Source of the DNA: Platycnemis pennipes
Taxonomy: Eukaryota; Arthropoda; Insecta; Odonata; Platycnemididae
Length of the DNA: 64,000 nt
Assembly: GCA_933228895.1 (NCBI GenBank)
Contig: OW121858.1
Location: 31,023,859-31,087,858, forward strand
Reading direction: 5' to 3'
Shown: positions 1-10,874 of the stretch, one piece after another
Position numbering within the stretch: the stretch's first letter is position 1
Layout of the letters: the number at the start of each line of letters is the position of its first letter
The notes under the pieces: model-generated
Told to the model about the DNA's origin: nothing
Database searches by the model: none
Seen by the model: only the letters and a program-made list of their open reading frames with translations
Position numbers and translations under genes: made by a program

Positions 1-784
1 TATAGTTCACCATATGTCGCCTTGACAATGACGCTCTAGCTGTCGAAACTACGGTCAGATCTTGCAATAAAAGATGTGGAATATACCATGTCATTTTTAT
101 TTGCATAAACTACCAACGTTACTAGAGAGATTCAAGACATTTATCTCATTCGAAAACTTTAAAGATGTACTCAGGTGGCTTCGAGCAATTTTCGTCAATT
201 TACCAAATAGCATGAAACTTTATATACATTTCCTTATTAGCAATCGCTATGGATATAAGAGTGAAATCAAACACTTTACCAAATTGATCGTTAGGTAATG
301 CAACACCTTTTTTTTTACACCTAACCTTACAGTACTGAGATACATTTAGTTATGTATACTATACTTCTGTAACGTCTTCTGTTCTATAACTGTATATGTA
401 ATTTCTGTAACAAAGTAATATTTCAGAGTAATATTTTTTTTCAGAGAGGAGCTACGTCAATATGAGGAGGTTGGCTGATAGAAAAATTGAGTGGAGGGCT
501 GCGTCAAACCAATCCTAGGATTGTTGCCCGACGATGATAATTTACTCAAATATGTATACCAGCTAAATATTGTACGGTATGCACTATGAGGACGATTATT
601 CTCACGTTAACTTATTGAATGCTCACATAAGGCTGTGTAGCCTCAAGTATATTTTCAATTTTGTTAAAAAAAATAGCATTGTAGATATAAATAAAATATT
701 TTCTTCTTTTTCTTAATAGAGAAAATAAAACATTAACAGGATGTGCAGAAGTCTTGAAAACCTTAAAGGAGTTACCGCTTAAAG
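1..784. other. No gene; retroposon 3' UTR-like scrap
   Basis: AT-rich DNA without a supported exon. Around 613-660 a stretch (GAATGCTCA, then AAGGCT and GTAGCCTC) resembles 5704-5755, which follows a reverse-transcriptase tail, so it is probably a 3' UTR fragment of the same non-LTR family. Nothing else is recognised. Confidence 0.4.
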
Positions 785-1279
785 TCTATAAAGAGTTTGT
801 AAAATAAAGAGAAGCATATTTTTCTGTTTTTTGATCGGTCAATTATTTCTCGTGATATAAGCGGCAAAAAACTGATGTTTTTAACCCTTTCAGAAAAGTG
901 GGTGTGGTGTAACCTCTGACGTATATCGACTTCGTCCAATCACAACTGAGCCTGCGAAGCTACTTCACCTTATCGCAAAGGGGGGACACGGTTGGCTCTG
1001 CCAATGGGAGCGATTTCGACAGCATATGTGCAAGCAGACCTTCCGAGAACCCCCCTCCACTCCCTTCCCCCTCCCCTGAAAGTAGTCAAGGACGGGAGGA
1101 AAATGACGTCAATGTTATCAAAGCAGCTTTTTCGGTGAGCATCACCATTTGCTTATTTTAATTTTTGATTTATGAGTGAATGTTTGTGGTTAGAAGATTA
1201 ATTTTTTCACTAAATACTTTTCTTGTTTCCATCTAACTATTCCGTATAAAAAACTGCGATTTTGGTTCCGAGTAAACCT
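785..1279 (+). mobile_element. Fam-2 repeat, copy a (5' truncated)
   Basis: Aligns over almost its whole length with the copies at 31384, 52461 and 61660 and, inverted, 28791 and 60067. Shared landmarks in order: GAGTTTGTAAAATAAA, ACTGATGTTTTTAACCC, TCGTCCAATCACAACTGAG, a C-rich run CCCCCCTCCACTCCCTTCC, AATGACGTCAATG, and the terminus TTCCGAGTAAACC. The starting terminus (GGGTCGTTTACC in other copies) is missing. No protein is encoded; it looks non-autonomous. Confidence 0.75.
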
Positions 1280-1967
1280 GTGATTTGAATGTCTTTGCAC
1301 ATCCACCATACTCACTGCAACGTTTGAAAGCATGGCGTTGTTGTTCCCATGGCATGTGGAATCACATAGTGTGTTTTGGGTTATTTAACCCTTTCACTGC
1401 TGTCTGAAATCTTGGGTGTTTTTTCTAAAAATTCGGCACCATTTTCAGAAATGGCGAAACAGCAAAGGTCTGAGGATGTGCTGACACAAAGAAAAAAAAT
1501 ATGCCAACACGAGAATCAGCACTAACATTGATATGATTCACAAGCCTACACACCACAGGTAACGAAGACCTTGAGAAATATAACCAAACTCCTTCCCTAA
1601 GGGATTTTTCGGCTGAGTACAAGAACTCAACCAAAAAATAAGCCCTCAGCAGTTTTTGCACGAGTTAAATAGGCTGTCAAATAGGCATGAGTTAATAGAT
1701 GAGCTGATAGATCGGCCCATCCGCAGTAAAATGTATAATCCAACCTTATTTTCGGCAATTTGGTAATAACGGTATTATTTATTTACTTTTAGTTGCAAGT
1801 AATTGCTTACTAATGACCAAATAAGAGCTATAGAGATTCATTTAGGCAAGGTAACATAAGCACAAAGCCAAAACATCAAAAGAAAGCATCAAAAACGGTA
1901 CCTCTCTATAAATAAATGAAAAAAAAACATTTTCACTTCAGAAATTAAATTTCCATGCCAAGTTCAT
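1280..1967. other. No recognised feature
   Basis: Low-GC spacer between two repeats. The minus-strand open frame at 1425-1661 has no recognisable domain or splice sites and is taken as chance. Confidence 0.4.
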
Positions 1968-2807
1968 AATAGGGTAGTTTCCTTCATCAAAGAAAACAGA
2001 CTTCATTAATTGCGATTTGTGCCCTGCCATAAATGTATTTAATTTACGCAAAAAGTTTGTATTGAGAAATCCCAGTTTACTAGAGAATTAAATGTTAATT
2101 TTAAGGCCATTTGAAAAGGCTCTGAATAGGCAGGGGTGCGCTGCCTTCTTGCTGACGTAACAGGTGTATGTAGTTTACGTTGCAAGGGATAGGAAGATTC
2201 GTCTCCTGAACTTACAATTGTATTTCAGGGCCCCTTAGCTCTAGTGAATATTTATTAGTATTGGCCTGTGAAAACTATCAAAGTTGGAAAAGTCATCTCT
2301 GTTAAACATTGTATTAATAGTCCTGTATTATAGGCTCAAGGACGTCCTGCTCGTGGTGCCTTCTGCTACGACGAAGCATGGCGTTAAGGTCATGCGGCGA
2401 TGGGCGAACTACGTGGTATGCTTGTAGAAGGAATACTAACTGTTTTTAAATGAATCAACTGCATAAGTAATGTTAAATAAATAAATAAAAGTTAATTATA
2501 ATAAATTAACGGAATAAATATGCCTCCGATACTTGTTTATAAGCTCTAACGAAGTGCAGCGTCTACTTGGAAGCATCCGCAGCACCACCTGGTGGCAGGT
2601 AGAGGAAATAGTTTGACATCACACCAAAGATTAACCGGCATGCAATAGTTTGCCGTCGCATTTTCGCGCCATTGATTTTTTTCACTTTTTAATTAATGAG
2701 GAAAAATACTTAACGTCATTTAAAAATCGAACGGCTTAGAATACGTACTACAGAGATAATAAACTTTCGATCAAGACAATAAAAAAATAATAGGAAACTA
2801 CCCTATT
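1968..2807 (+). mobile_element. Fam-1 inverted-terminal-repeat element, copy a
   Basis: 840 bp bounded by AATAGGGTAGTTTCC on the left and its complement (GGAAACTACCCTATT) on the right. Full-length copies lie at 9261 (inverted), 32521, 55893 and 62836 (inverted), each 832-841 bp. No transposase is visible, so it is probably a non-autonomous DNA transposon. The target duplication is unclear because the flanking bases are absorbed in the palindromic AATA/TATT ends. Confidence 0.85.
2334..2453 (+). pseudogene. Conserved 40-codon frame inside Fam-1, copy a
   Basis: A 120-bp frame starts after a TATAG (possible splice acceptor) and ends at TGA. It encodes a peptide with landmarks AQGRPARGAFCY and GHAAMGEL. 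The same frame without indels is found in all five full Fam-1 copies. This copy has an internal TAA in place of a Glu codon. I do not recognise the peptide. It may be the last exon of a captured host or transposon gene. Confidence 0.5.
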
Positions 2808-3415
2808 ATTCGAGATCTTGACAAACCGAATTATTTCAGCATATTCACTGGAGGCCTCAAATATTGAATAGTTTCTAGTAATTGAGGTGTTCAAGTATTG
2901 GTGTTTAGTATTCACACATCTCTACTATATTTGTAGGAAGTTATTAAATGTTTGAAAGTGTTAGAAGAATCAGGAAGTGACTAGGCAGAAATATCCCAAG
3001 CAGGGTTACCCGAAAAAATCAGAGTGCGCTCTAGGGTAGGAAGTTGCTAACTAAATGGAAGACAATAGGGCAAACAGTAATTTGGATACGGAAGAAAAAG
3101 AAAAGCTCATTACAGAGTCACAGCCTTTTTGGAAGCATTTTTGAAACAACATAGCAACAAACATATGAATATGGTCACGCAAAATTCAGCTATATAGGTG
3201 AATATTGGTTTTCTCAAAAAAAAATAACACACAATGAATATAGGATGCTATGCCATGCAGACATAACATCGCCACTTAAAGTCTTCGACATCAGAGTTGA
3301 TCTTTAACGGCCAAAACGTGAGTCAGTTAGCAAAATGAAGTGCAGAAATTGACCATGTATATCCAATCATCGTGAATTTCCACCATGTTATGCCAGAAAC
3401 TCTATACGTATTACA
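2808..3415. other. No recognised feature
   Basis: AT-rich spacer. No exon, repeat partner or RNA gene seen. Confidence 0.35.
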
Positions 3416-3419
3416 TTAA

Positions 3420-5163
3420 GGTGACTTCACACGATCATATTTTGAGTAAACGAAATGCTACTCGGCAGATCACAAGTCTAATATGGCCGTGTGAACGGAT
3501 CGACTAGTATGCTATCTATCACCGAAATCGTCCGAGGCACTAGCTAGTACAGAATAGGATCATCCCTATTTCCCACTAGTGGCTAGTAGGCGCAGAAACT
3601 CTTCTTCCTCTGCCTGTTGCCGCCATCTCGGAAGTTTTATGGTTGCTATTCACGTAGTATTTTAATTTTTTACTTTCTTTTATTGCAAGATCATCATTTC
3701 AACAATATTTGAATAAATTACAAACAATTAAAAGTACAACTGGATTGAAACAGGTAGTTTGGAATTATTTTTGTTGCCCTTGTATAAATCCGCATGAATC
3801 GGTACTAGCGATTTTCTTGGTAAATGTTTTAATTTACGTGCAAATCACAATGAATACTTTATTTTATTGTAATACCAAGTATACTGTCGTATTGCGGTTT
3901 TGCGTTTAATCCAAGGTAAAATGTTTATCAAGCATGCGGCTCAGATTTTAGTATTTTACTATGACATTTAACGAAGTTCATTCCCTAAAGTTTTGTACTT
4001 TCCTTTCAATACAATGACGTTATCTGCTGCAAAGGCTTGTGGAAGTAGGTATTCTTTTCATATTGTATTTTTAGATTTTGACATGGGCAGGCACTCCAAG
4101 GTGGCAAGTTTGAGTCTTGTAGCAGTTATCAGTGCAATAACAGTTTTAAAATTATGATCTCACAATGGCTTCCCAAATCCGCAAATTAAAAACGATTCGC
4201 AATAGTTCTAGAACAGAACCCGTTGAAGCATGTGCCGTGTGAACGCTCTGTACTAGCTGGTAGCTTGAACTTGATAGTACTATAGATTAACGTTTGGGGC
4301 GCCACATGTACAGGGTTTATAGGAGTTTTTCATTTTCCCTGACTTTTCCAGGATTTCCAGACCATTATTAGTGATTTTCCCTGACATTTGAGCGCCTGAA
4401 TACACCAAGATTTCGGTCATTTATAGAGATAAAAGTGGTAGTGAGGAAGCAAAGAAGTCTAAACTTATGGAAAATTGTAGGTTTATTATCATATTAATCA
4501 TATGAACTTCCAGTAATAAGAGATCAACAACTTTAAGTCAACAAAGTAAAAATTACCATTCCTTACATTGATTTGCCTTCAGAAAGGGTTTTAATTGCAG
4601 AAGAATATATGCAAAGAAGGCTAACCTGGCTTTTCCTTCAAACCTGATGTCATGTTAAAGTAGCTCTTTGAATCAATCTTGATTTTTTCTTCCTTACATC
4701 CTTCTACAAATTTGGCTAAGTGACTTCAAATTGACTGAGAATAACTTTTTCCTTGCCAGAGGGACAAAGCGAAGCATTCCTGGCGAAATCGCTAGCGAAT
4801 GAAAATGAGATGCGCACACCTTTCACCAATCTTTTCACCAAATCGTGCAGGCAATAGCCAGAAAGAACCAGAATAGGTCCCCTGGGCTGCCTCCTCCACA
4901 GCGAAGCCAGCCTGAGGCCAGCCGTCCCCTCCTTCACCCGCTTCTATGCGCAGTTTTTGTTCTCTTGGCATTTTCAGGTGAGAAATTCCGAAATTTGAAC
5001 ATTTTGCGATTTTTCCCTGACTACACGTTAAATTCCCTGACTTTTCCAGGATTTCCATGGCTGTTTTAATTTTCCCTGACTTTTCCAGGTTTTCCAGGTT
5101 CCTATAAACCCTGATGTGCCGGTAATAGTTTGATTACAAGAAATATTGTCATGTGAAGTCACC
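3420..5163. mobile_element. TTAA-flanked element carrying a nested Fam-4 copy
   Basis: Ends are GGTGACTTCACACGATCA on the left and the near complement TGTCATGTGAAGTCACC on the right, with TTAA on both sides (3416-3419, 5164-5167). TTAA duplication is typical of piggyBac and Kolobok superfamilies; with no transposase the superfamily is open. Without the Fam-4 insertion (4311-5113) it is about 0.94 kb. The internal open frame at 3709-3909 has no recognised domain. Confidence 0.7.
4311..5113 (+). mobile_element. Fam-4 element, copy a
   Basis: 803 bp from CAGGGTTTATAGGAG to CCTATAAACCCTG. The motif TTCCCTGACTTTTCCAGG recurs near both ends. Flanks ATGTA and ATGTG suggest a 5-bp target duplication with one change. 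Inserted in the TTAA-flanked element around it. The overlapping open frames at 4716-5069 are shared with other Fam-4 copies and are not thought to be genes. Confidence 0.8.
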
Positions 5164-5232
5164 TTAAGATAGTTCGCATACCCCTGATGCTATTTCGTAG
5201 TTTTGAATTAGGTTCTAGTATCTCCTCCATAC

Positions 5233-5760
5233 ACCAGATATCGCCCAGCGTTGTACTGAGCCAAGCAAAAGGATGGCAAGGCCACTCTCTGCCCTTGCGT
5301 TAATTCTCCGCCATGCAATTTCCAGAGTTTTTCAGAAAAATACACAAATCCCCAACTACCGGACTTGTGCCTTTAATAGGTCTTTCGTAGTAAGTGGCAG
5401 CAAATTATGGAATGCCTTATCTAGTGAAATACGTAGATCAAAAAATAGCGGAACATTCAGGCAAAGACTCTTCAACTACCTGTTTCAAAAACAAAGTTCA
5501 GATAGTTCACCCTCTGATCCGGCCTTACCATAATAAATGTAAATTAATGCAATTGTTCAAGTGGCATATTTGTAAAATATTTTATTTTTGTATTAGTTTA
5601 TGCATTGTCTTGTAGAGTTGTCTTTATCACTTAACTTAAATTTTTTCTTGTTTTATTTCATACTGTAATATTTGCGAAATACGGATGACTATTCTCTAGT
5701 GAATTTATAGAATGCTCATATGAGGCTCAGTAGCCTCCGAGTATGTTCCAAATTTTACCT
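5233..5760 (+). pseudogene. Non-LTR retrotransposon 3' end (RT C-terminal tail)
   Basis: The frame at 5273-5533 contains NYRTCAFNRSF followed by GSKLWNALSSEIR and FRQRLFNYLF. This is the usual C-terminal pattern of jockey/CR1-like reverse transcriptases: a polar N-x-R motif, then 'LWN-LP/S', then an FK/FRxxL helix. Upstream coding sequence is absent, as in a 5'-truncated copy. The downstream part (5704-5755) resembles 613-660 and is probably 3' UTR. Confidence 0.6.
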
Positions 5761-6314
5761 TCAGGACATTTGAATTGTAATGCGTCCAAGAACGAAATTC
5801 TACGACACCCCAGTTCTGAAATGCTAACTTTTTATGAAATTGATAATAACTTTTCTTCCATTAAATTCCTACCATGGAAACTTACAGAGTGCATGGAAAA
5901 CATATATGTTTGTCATTCTTCAAACTTTGGTTGCAATTGAATGCCCTTATTATGATTTACGACTCATCAAAGGCGGAACTTTGCTCGAACTCCGTCTAAA
6001 ACTGGCAGTTTTTACGTTACAACTGTTGTAAACAAATGAAAATACGTTTTAATTTAGGTCAGCAATCCAATTGTGTCATTCTACTTATATCATGCAAGTC
6101 TTGCCATCTTCACCCCCTGCTACACACCCTCCGCGTAAATTACATAGGTTATCACGTACATCTAGATTTTACATTGGTGACGATTAAAATTTTGGGTAAA
6201 CACAGATAAATATAATTTGATAAATATAAGCATTCCCAGTTTTCCAGAATGCTCTACACCCTGGTATTGGAGCTAAGACGTGCAATCATTTCGCCATGCA
6301 CAACAGCCTTTAAT
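5761..6314. other. Spacer with a short dispersed repeat
   Basis: No gene. Around 6108-6135 the motif CACCCCCTGCTACACACCCTC matches stretches near 40008 and 44158, apparently a shared retroposon or SINE 3' segment. Confidence 0.35.
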
Positions 6315-7710
6315 CAGGGTGGCTACTGACAACCAATTTTCAAATTCCCTGACTTATCCCTGATGGCTTTACCAATTTCCCTGACCGATCGCCAAAAGGT
6401 CTCCTATTATCGGAATATTTTATTTCTGCAGAATTAAATTTTCGTCAAAACTCAGAAAATGTTAAAAGCTGAAATCTATATATTAAAAGCTATAAGAATG
6501 AAAAAATATATGGAACCTCTGCCCTAATGAAAAAATAAATTAAACCTGCACAAGTTAAGGCCTCACAAGAATTGTACACACTTTTAATACATTTTTCGCG
6601 GCCGCATATCAGCGGCCGTGTATCGTATTTCCGTGGCCGTGTATGTTTCCTTCGGTAAAATTACATATTGACAATGTCTAATTCTTCAAGGAAGAGGTGG
6701 CGTGTTGTAGTAGTTCTGAGAAGTTGAAGATTACTGAAAAGGCATCGAAGGGAAAGTTAATAGTTAAATTACTGGTGGACTCCGGCACAGGTATCACTAC
6801 GCTACGTGAAAAATACAAACCAAAGCCAAGTTGTTGGACTGGATCAAAATCGGATGGCACGAGTTTTAGAAGCAAATAACAATTTGATTAAATGTGGTCA
6901 TAACCCCTTGATTGTAAGAGGGAATCAAAAATGTAAAAACATTTGTATAAACAAACAAAACGTAATTGTGCCACTGAGAGTGAAAACAGGAGGCAATTAG
7001 CAACGGCAGTGTCATATTTAGGAATATCATATTTGAGGTGGTTTGTGACCTGACTAAATTGCTTTGAGAGGGAGCTAAGGGGACCATTCAATAATTACGT
7101 CGAGCATGAAAGGTGGGGAGGGGAGGAGGACTCTTCTTATGGTCTCGCGAAGAGGGGTATGGAAATGGAAGACGATCTCAAGTAAGATTCTGTTTACACG
7201 TGTGATCGTACTTGTATTACCGTTTTAATAATCATTGTCTCGTATTTTTAGAACTGCAAGCCCGTATTTACTGCAATCTAGGGTGCTACTACTACCTCTC
7301 GACTTGGAAGTTAAAAAAACCCGATTCGACTCAATCTTGGAAGTTAAAAAAACACGAGGTAAAATCTTCCGAACAACATAGCATCAGATTCCTTGTGATG
7401 AGCAGAATACACAGTGATCATGAATTTTAACACTACTAGGCAAATATCGCATTAAGGATATGCAAAAGGGATACATTGTATGACTGATTCACAACTGAAT
7501 GTTCAACGAATTGACGGAGCTTATTCTATGCACCTCGGCGAAGGACATAAGTTTTTGTTGGAGAAATGTTTTGGTGAAATAAAGGGCGGGAAAGACTGCC
7601 CGATAAACGTAATGGTAGAAAAACAACGAGAATTTCCTATTCCAGTTCCTCCCTGACTGTTACGAGAATTCCCTGACAATTCCAGGTTTTCCCTGACGAT
7701 CGCCACCCTG
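6315..7710 (+). mobile_element. Fam-3 element, copy a (hAT-like termini)
   Basis: 1,396 bp from CAGGGTGGCTACTGAC to GATCGCCACCCTG, flanked by the 5-bp direct repeat TTAAT (6310-6314 and 7711-7715). The second copy at 20298-21710 has the same layout. Subterminal CCCTGACTT motifs resemble Fam-4, so the families are probably related. It lies in gene A, only 38 bp past the donor end of exon 3. Confidence 0.85.
6690..6900 (+). pseudogene. CENP-B/psq-type helix-turn-helix remnant in Fam-3a
   Basis: The peptide SEKLKITEKASKGKLIVKLL followed by GTGITTLREKYKPKP matches the pattern of N-terminal CENP-B/Tigger helix-turn-helix domains (E-K-L/V-x-I-I-x-x, G-x-x-x-x-x-L, G-I-x-x-x-T/S-T-x-x). The related remnant at 59280-59440 and the copy inside 20640-20860 support a real ancestral coding exon. 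Frameshifts and stops surround it. Family assignment is by pattern only. Confidence 0.5.
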
Positions 7711-7748
7711 TTAATCGATACGGTTGGCACCCCTGCTTCACCACTCAC

Positions 7749-8009
7749 CTCTTCCACGCTGACCTCCACAACGTCCTCCGCGGAGACACTTTCTCGGGAG
7801 CCCTGCGCCCCCCTCTCCTCCTCCTCCTCCCGAGTCTCTGTCTTCACGACGTCGTCCTCACACTCCATCCGCGACGAACTGCTCCGACCAATCCTGAACT
7901 CCTCCTCGTCTTCCTCTCGGCCCCCTTCACACCTGCTCTCCGCCTCACCCTCGTCCTCAATCTCGTCACGCTCTGGCGACTGCTCAAAGGCCTCCTCCTT
8001 GATCTGCAT
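7749..8009 (-). CDS. ZAD zinc-finger gene A, exon 3 (acidic linker)
   Basis: Exon of 261 bp (87 codons, phase 0 at both ends). The acceptor CCGCAG is preceded by CTCCTGTTGTT, and the donor is GAG/GTGAGT. The peptide starts MQIKEEAFEQ and is extremely Glu/Ser-rich, with IKEE and VKTE matching the SUMO-acceptor pattern (hydrophobic-K-x-E). Such linkers between ZAD and zinc fingers are usual in the family. It joins in frame to exon 2 (10355-10519). The fingers are not in the window, so the gene continues to the left. Role inferred: nuclear DNA-binding regulator. Confidence 0.8.
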
Positions 8010-8029
8010 CTGCGGAACAACAGGAGTTA

Positions 8030-8385
8030 AGGCCATTTCACACCGTCAATGATACTGCGCAGGCTGTTGCGAGAACACTTGCACAAGAAATATTGGAACT
8101 AAAATTTCTCATAGTGTGACAAAAGAGAGGCAAATTGCGTGTTGCTGCCAACTTCGTTATAATTTTTTTAATGAGTTATAACAGATAAACGTCGTGATAT
8201 GTTTTATATAAGTGTCGGCATTTGTATTTCAATGCTATTTGATTTCGTTTTCAGTCCTCTGATAAGGATTTGCAGTTCAAAACTTAAAATTACCGGAAAA
8301 TTACGGTAATTTTCGAAAATTACCGTAATTTACCATGGTAATTTACCTCAATTGAAAATTACTGTAGTTTACCCATCTCTAGGTG
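8030..8385. repeat. Intronic repeat, duplicated at 9222-9260 + 10096-10310
   Basis: From about 8095 (GGAACTAAAATTTCTCATAG) to the AATTACCGTAATTT-rich end, this matches the second copy, which is split by Fam-1b. The first bases, next to TTAA at 8026-8029 (GGCCATTTCACACCGTCAATG), resemble 55201-55260 and look like the end of a TTAA-type element. It lies in gene A intron 2. Confidence 0.6.
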
Positions 8386-8550
8386 TAGGACAGTTGGTAG
8401 GGCTGTAGTGAAACTCACGATCGGAGGAAAATATCAAAAGTTTACTTACCTTTGGGACCACTACTGATACACTAAATAGATTAGCGATGCACAGATAATC
8501 GGCAGCTCGGATAACGTGCCCACAGATTATTGGGATTTTACTGTTTACTA
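8386..8550 (-). mobile_element. Fam-6 Tigger/pogo-like fragment
   Basis: Contains CACTAAATAGATTAGCGATGC and a diverged terminus ATTGGGATTTTACTGT. It is parallel to 8860-9020 and matches 61560-62520 inverted. The complete terminus in other copies (CAGTTAACTCCCGATTATCC) is typical of Tigger/pogo elements. Confidence 0.55.
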
Positions 8551-8859
8551 AAGTTGCTAGGAAATTGATACCAGTTTGTTTCATGTGTCACTGGTACATG
8601 TTTTTGTTTCATGTTACTCGTTACTCTGTCACCTCGGTTCTGTTACTAGTTCCTGTTCCTGTGACTTGTTCTTGTTACTAGTTCACGTTCCTGTGACTTG
8701 TTCTTGTTACTCCTTGCTGTTACAACACAATCTGCCAGTGAAAATATCCTCGCTGTACATAATAGCATTTTATGACAAAAAAGAATCCAGTAGAGCAGTC
8801 CCGGCCGTAAATAAATGTTCGCAAGCCCCGGGTGACGGTACAAAGCCTGGCGTAAGACA

Positions 8860-9022
8860 TCAGACCATTTGGTAGGGCTGTAGTGAAACTCGTGATTGGA
8901 GGAAATTAACAAAAGTTTGCTGACATTTGAGGCCATTGCCGATGCACTAAATAGATTAACGATGCACGAATAATCGGCAGCTCAGGTAACGCGCTCATGG
9001 ATTATAATCGGGAGTTTACAGT
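8860..9022 (-). mobile_element. Fam-6 Tigger/pogo-like fragment
   Basis: Shares GTAGGGCTGTAGTGAAACTC and CTAAATAGATTAACGATGC with 8386-8550 and ends with ATAATCGGGAGTTTACAGTA, the complement of a Tigger-like CAGTAAACTCCCGATTAT end. The upstream part (about 8690-8860) also matches 62207-62350 inverted. No open transposase frame. Confidence 0.55.
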
Positions 9023-9063
9023 ACTTGTTTAATTATTACAATGTCCAATCAGTCACTCACAAT

Positions 9064-9215
9064 GTTGTCGTTTACCATATTTTTTTAATTGCCGAATCTG
9101 ATAGAGTTTGCAAATTAAAAAGACCTGCATTTTTCCATTTTTTGCTCCGTCAATTATTTTTTGAGTTATTAAGCGGCGAAAAACTGATTTTTTTAACCCA
9201 TTGCGCAGAGACGTA
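9064..9215 (+). mobile_element. Fam-2 repeat, copy b (3' truncated)
   Basis: Begins at the family's usual start (GTCGTTTACCAT) and matches the first 150 bp, through GCGGCGAAAAACTGAT, then stops abruptly before the shared intronic repeat. Confidence 0.65.
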
Positions 9216-9260
9216 TGTCTTTGGAACGAAAATTTCTCATAGTGTGACAAAAGGGAGGCA

Positions 9261-10095
9261 AATAGGGTAGTTTCCTATTATTTTTTTATTGTCTTGATTG
9301 AAAGTTTATAACCTCTGGAGTACGTTTTTTAAGCCGTTCGATTTTTAAATGACGTTAAGTATTTTTCCTCATTAATTAAAAAGTGAAAAAAATCAATGGC
9401 GCGAAAACGCGACGGCAAACTATTGCATGCCGGTAAATCCTACGTGTGACGGCAAACTATTTCCTCTACCTGCCAACAGGTGGTGCTGCGGACGCTTCCA
9501 AATAGACGCCGCACTCCGTTAAAGCTTATGAACAAGTATTGGAGGCATATTTATTCCGTTAATTAATTATAATTAACTTTTATTCATTTATTTAACATTA
9601 CTAATGCAGTTGATTCATTTAAAATCTGTTAGTATTCCTTTCACAAGCATATCATGTAGTTCGCCTATCGCCGCATGACCTTCACGCCATGCTTCGTCGT
9701 AGCAGAAGACACAGCGAGCAGGACGTCCTTGAGCATATAAATTGACTAATAATACCATGTTTAACTGAGAATTCTTTTCCAACATTGATAGTTTTTACAC
9801 GTTAATACTAATAAATATTCGCTAGAGCTGAGGGGCCCTGAAATACAACGGTAAGTTCAGGAGACGAATTTTCCTATGCTTCGCAACGTAACCTACCTAC
9901 CTGTTACGTCAGCTTGAAGGCAGCGCACCCCGCCATTTCAGAGCCTTTTCAAATGGCCTTAAAATTAACATTTAATTCTCTAGTAAACTGGGATTTCTCT
10001 ATACAAACTTTTTGCGTAAATTAAATACATTTATGGCAGAGCACAAATCGCAATTAATGAAGTCTGTTTTCTTTGATGAAGGAAACTACCCTATT
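9261..10095 (-). mobile_element. Fam-1 element, copy b
   Basis: 835 bp with intact AATAGGG...CCCTATT termini, inverted relative to copy a. It interrupts the duplicated intronic repeat. The paralogue at about 8125-8140 reads GGCAAATTGCGTGTTGC with no insertion, giving an empty site. The conserved 40-codon frame is at 9734-9615 on the minus strand, open to its TGA. Confidence 0.85.
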
Positions 10096-10320
10096 GCATG
10101 TTGCTGCCAACTTCGTTTTAATTATTTAATGAGTTTTAATAGATAAATGTTGTGATATGTTTGATATAAGCATCGGCATTTGCATCTCAATGCTATTTGA
10201 TTTCGTTTGGAGTCCTCTGATAAGGATTTGCAGCTCAAAACTTAAAAATACCGGAAAATTACGGTAATTTTCAAAAATTACCGTAATCTCTCCGGTCCGT
10301 CATCTCTAATTTAGAAACCC
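10096..10320. repeat. Second half of the duplicated intronic repeat
   Basis: Continues the 9222-9260 segment after the Fam-1b insertion and matches 8135-8330, including GATTTCGTTT and the palindromic AATTACGGTAATTTTC. Confidence 0.6.
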
Positions 10321-10354
10321 ACAACAGTTATTGACCAAAAGAAACGTTTCTCAC

Positions 10355-10519
10355 CTCTTCCGGCCTGATTTCAATGGCATCGCTCTCCTCGGCATTTTCG
10401 TACCGCTGCTCAAAGGTGATCTTGCACTCGATGCAGCGACGCTTGAAGAGACGGAACTCTGTGAGCTTGGACAAACAGGAGGCACAAACCAACCAGGGGT
10501 AACCACCGTCCTTCACAAC
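10355..10519 (-). CDS. ZAD zinc-finger gene A, exon 2 (second half of ZAD)
   Basis: Exon of 165 bp (55 codons). The acceptor ends CCTCAG and the donor is GAG/GTGAGA. The peptide has VVKDGGYPWLVCASCLSKL, then FRLFKRRCIECK. The pair C-x2-C supplies the last two zinc ligands of the treble-clef ZAD; the first two are in exon 1 at 18011-18145. The basic FRLFKR and ECK segment is shared with genes B (40118-40264) and C (45566-45733). In insects the ZAD mediates dimerisation of nuclear zinc-finger proteins. Confidence 0.88.
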
Positions 10520-10874
10520 CTGAGGATTAATTAATTGAGACAATAATTAACCAGCACAATCTACTGATGACATTTAAGGAGGGAAATACAGTGTAATCGC
10601 AGTAGTACGAGTATGGCCTATTGCGAGAACCCCGCCATTACGCGAGATTGCAGAGGCACCATCAATTGACCCGTAAAAAGATTTCCACGTAAAATATATG
10701 GTTTTTACAAGACCCTTTTGGACACCAGCAACACACACCAAAGCACACAGGTTTTTTTTTAAGTTTTTACGTTTAAGTTTAAGAGTTTTTACTAAGAAAA
10801 ATGTATTACACTGTTGCTGAGTTTATGAGAGATGACTCTCTAGTCTTAATGGGTTTTTATTCATGTATAGTTTA

